From an uncultured Micrococcaceae bacterium (GTDB lineage Bacteria; Actinomycetota; Actinomycetes; Actinomycetales; Micrococcaceae), in assembly GCA_937896705.1 (NCBI GenBank), contig CALBOC010000191.1:1-6111 (forward strand): 6,111 bases of DNA, written 5' to 3'. Numbering within the stretch: position 1 is the first letter of the stretch; each line of letters starts with the position of its first letter. Shown piece by piece: positions 5,420 to 6,111 of the stretch. The position numbers and the translations under genes were made by a program. The notes under the pieces are model-generated. The model was not told where the DNA came from. It ran no database searches and saw nothing but the letters and a program-made list of their open reading frames with translations.

Positions 5420-5422
5420 AGC

Positions 5423-5809
5423 TTATTTTACGGTGACGGTTGCGCCAGCGCCTTCGAGTGCTTCCTTGGCAGCGTCTGCGGCAGCCTTGTCGACACCTTC
5501 GAGGACAGCCTTTGGAGCAGCATCGACGAGATCCTTGGCGTCTTTCAGGCCCAGGGAGGTCAGTGCGCGAACTTCTTTAATAACACCAATCTTGGCGTCA
5601 CCAGGAGATTCGAGAACAACGTCGAATTCGGTCTGTTCTTCAGCAGCAGCGGCGTCGTCGCCACCACCGGCTGGAGCAGCAGCCATTGCGACTGGTGCAG
5701 CAGCGGTTACGTCGAATTCTTCTTCAAATGCTTTGATGAATTCGGACAGTTCTAGCAGGGATAGCTCTTTGAAAGCATCCAACAGTTCTTCAGTGGACAG
5801 TTTTGCCAT
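5423..5809 (-). CDS. rplL: Large ribosomal subunit protein bL12 (L7/L12)
   Basis: This is the flexible stalk protein of the 50S subunit, present as dimers bound to L10, which recruits and stimulates translational GTPases such as EF-Tu and EF-G. The 128 residues are normal for actinobacteria. Residues 1 to about 35 ([20 protein letters not shown] and on) are the N-terminal dimerisation and L10-binding domain. Residues 36-57 are the Ala/Gly-rich hinge. Residues about 60-128 are the globular C-terminal domain, with FDVVLE (62-67), [20 protein letters not shown] (73-92) and the usual VTVK-type ending. The ATG at 5809 has AAAGGAG eight bases upstream; an upstream in-frame ATG at 5857 would add 16 unrelated residues inside the rplJ-rplL spacer and is rejected. 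It follows rplJ by 63 bases, including the RBS, and is closed by a strong terminator. Confidence 0.98.
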   Translation of the reverse strand: MAKLSTEELLDAFKELSLLELSEFIKAFEEEFDVTAAAPVAMAAAPAGGGDDAAAAEEQTEFDVVLESPGDAKIGVIKEVRALTSLGLKDAKDLVDAAPKAVLEGVDKAAADAAKEALEGAGATVTVK

Positions 5810-5817
5810 GATATTGG

Positions 5818-5824
5818 CTCCTTT
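5818..5824 (-). promoter_or_regulatory. Ribosome-binding site of rplL
   Basis: AAAGGAG on the minus strand sits eight bases before the ATG at 5809. Its strength suits a protein made in excess over other ribosomal proteins, and it fixes the start within a longer open frame. Confidence 0.8.
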
Positions 5825-5851
5825 GCGATAAAAGTCGTGGGTCTGGTTGTG

Positions 5852-5868
5852 TGGCACGTAATGTGCCA
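5852..5868. repeat. Hairpin in the rplJ-rplL spacer
   Basis: TGGCAC (5852-5857) and GTGCCA (5863-5868) are perfect arms around a 5-base loop. The hairpin lies just after the rplJ stop and ahead of the rplL ribosome-binding site. No T-run follows on the minus strand, so it is not an intrinsic terminator. It could be a processing or message-stability element that helps set the L10 to L12 ratio. Confidence 0.4.
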
Positions 5869-5872
5869 GCGG

Positions 5873-6111
5873 TTATGCAGCTTCGTCTTGCTTTTCGCGC
5901 AGCGCTTCTGCGAGGCGAACAGCTTTCTCGAGTGGGGCTTGGAATGTAGCGGCTGCCTTGGATAGGGAGCCCTTCATTGCGCCAGCCATCATCGATAGCA
6001 ACGTCTCGCGGGATTCGAGGTTTGCCAGCTGGATAACCTGGGCCTCATCAAGCGGTTGGCCATCCATGTAGCCGCCCTTGATGACCAGTTTGTCGTGGTC
6101 CTTGGCGAAAT
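5873..6111 (-). CDS. rplJ: Large ribosomal subunit protein uL10, 3' part only
   Basis: Only the C-terminal 78 residues are visible; the gene runs off the right edge. L10 anchors L7/L12 dimers to the 50S stalk, and the L10-L12 complex is the usual feedback repressor of this operon. The visible part begins [19 protein letters not shown] after the edge and shows the family's K-GG-x-DG element, [18 protein letters not shown], and a C-terminal helix rich in Ala, Leu, Glu and Lys, where L12 dimers bind. An internal ATG at 6067 is not the start, since homology continues upstream to the edge. It lies immediately before rplL in the conserved rplJ-rplL order. Confidence 0.95.
   Translation of the reverse strand, partial: FAKDHDKLVIKGGYMDGQPLDEAQVIQLANLESRETLLSMMAGAMKGSLSKAAATFQAPLEKAVRLAEALREKQDEAA

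Noticed and set aside
5433..5831. 132-codon plus-strand frame rich in Ser and Ala
   Set aside because: It is the antisense shadow of rplL, produced by the Ala-rich hinge codons.
1..6111. CRISPR array, insertion sequence, phage or toxin-antitoxin system
   Set aside because: There are no regularly spaced repeats, transposase motifs, terminal repeats with target duplications, or phage-like genes; apart from the left 590 bases the window is ordinary core-genome sequence.

Overview
The window is a stretch of bacterial chromosome, most likely from an actinobacterium. Three things point that way: the L7/L12 and L10 sequences, the actinobacterial style of the MobA-like protein, and a CRP/GlxR-type site at the left. 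GC content is mid-50s by eye, low for that phylum. A low-GC member of the Micrococcales would fit, but this is inference and the sequence does not name a genus.

Layout, left to right. Positions 1-352 hold no convincing gene. They contain a cluster of palindromes and a plausible promoter reading leftward off the window edge. A weak 67-codon candidate gene lies at 353-556 (minus). Positions 591-2887 (minus) are a tight two-gene unit, moaC followed by a MoeA-Mog fusion gene. A 110-base divergent intergenic region separates it from moaA and a mobA-like gene (plus, 2998-4658). The mobA-like gene ends tail to tail with a histidine-phosphatase gene (minus, 4655-5215), the two overlapping by four bases. 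An intergenic region with a dyad and a very strong intrinsic terminator (5350-5389) follows. At the right edge lie rplL (5423-5809, minus) and the 3' end of rplJ (5873 to the edge, minus).

Function. The centre is a compact molybdenum-cofactor locus built as two divergent units. MoaA and MoaC together turn GTP into cyclic pyranopterin monophosphate. The Mog half of the fusion adenylates molybdopterin and the MoeA half inserts molybdate. The MobA-like protein would add GMP to give the guanine dinucleotide form of the cofactor. The sulphur-adding step (MoaD, MoaE and the MoaD-activating enzyme) is not encoded here and must lie elsewhere. The right-hand part is ordinary ribosomal-stalk housekeeping (L10 and L7/L12), insulated by its terminator from the phosphatase gene downstream.

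Most of the window is conventional. The points most worth a second look are the Cnx1-like domain order of the MoeA-Mog fusion, the unusual nucleotide-binding loop of the MobA-like protein, and the left-edge regulatory cluster. That cluster combines a CRP/GlxR-like site, a promoter and a possible riboswitch start.
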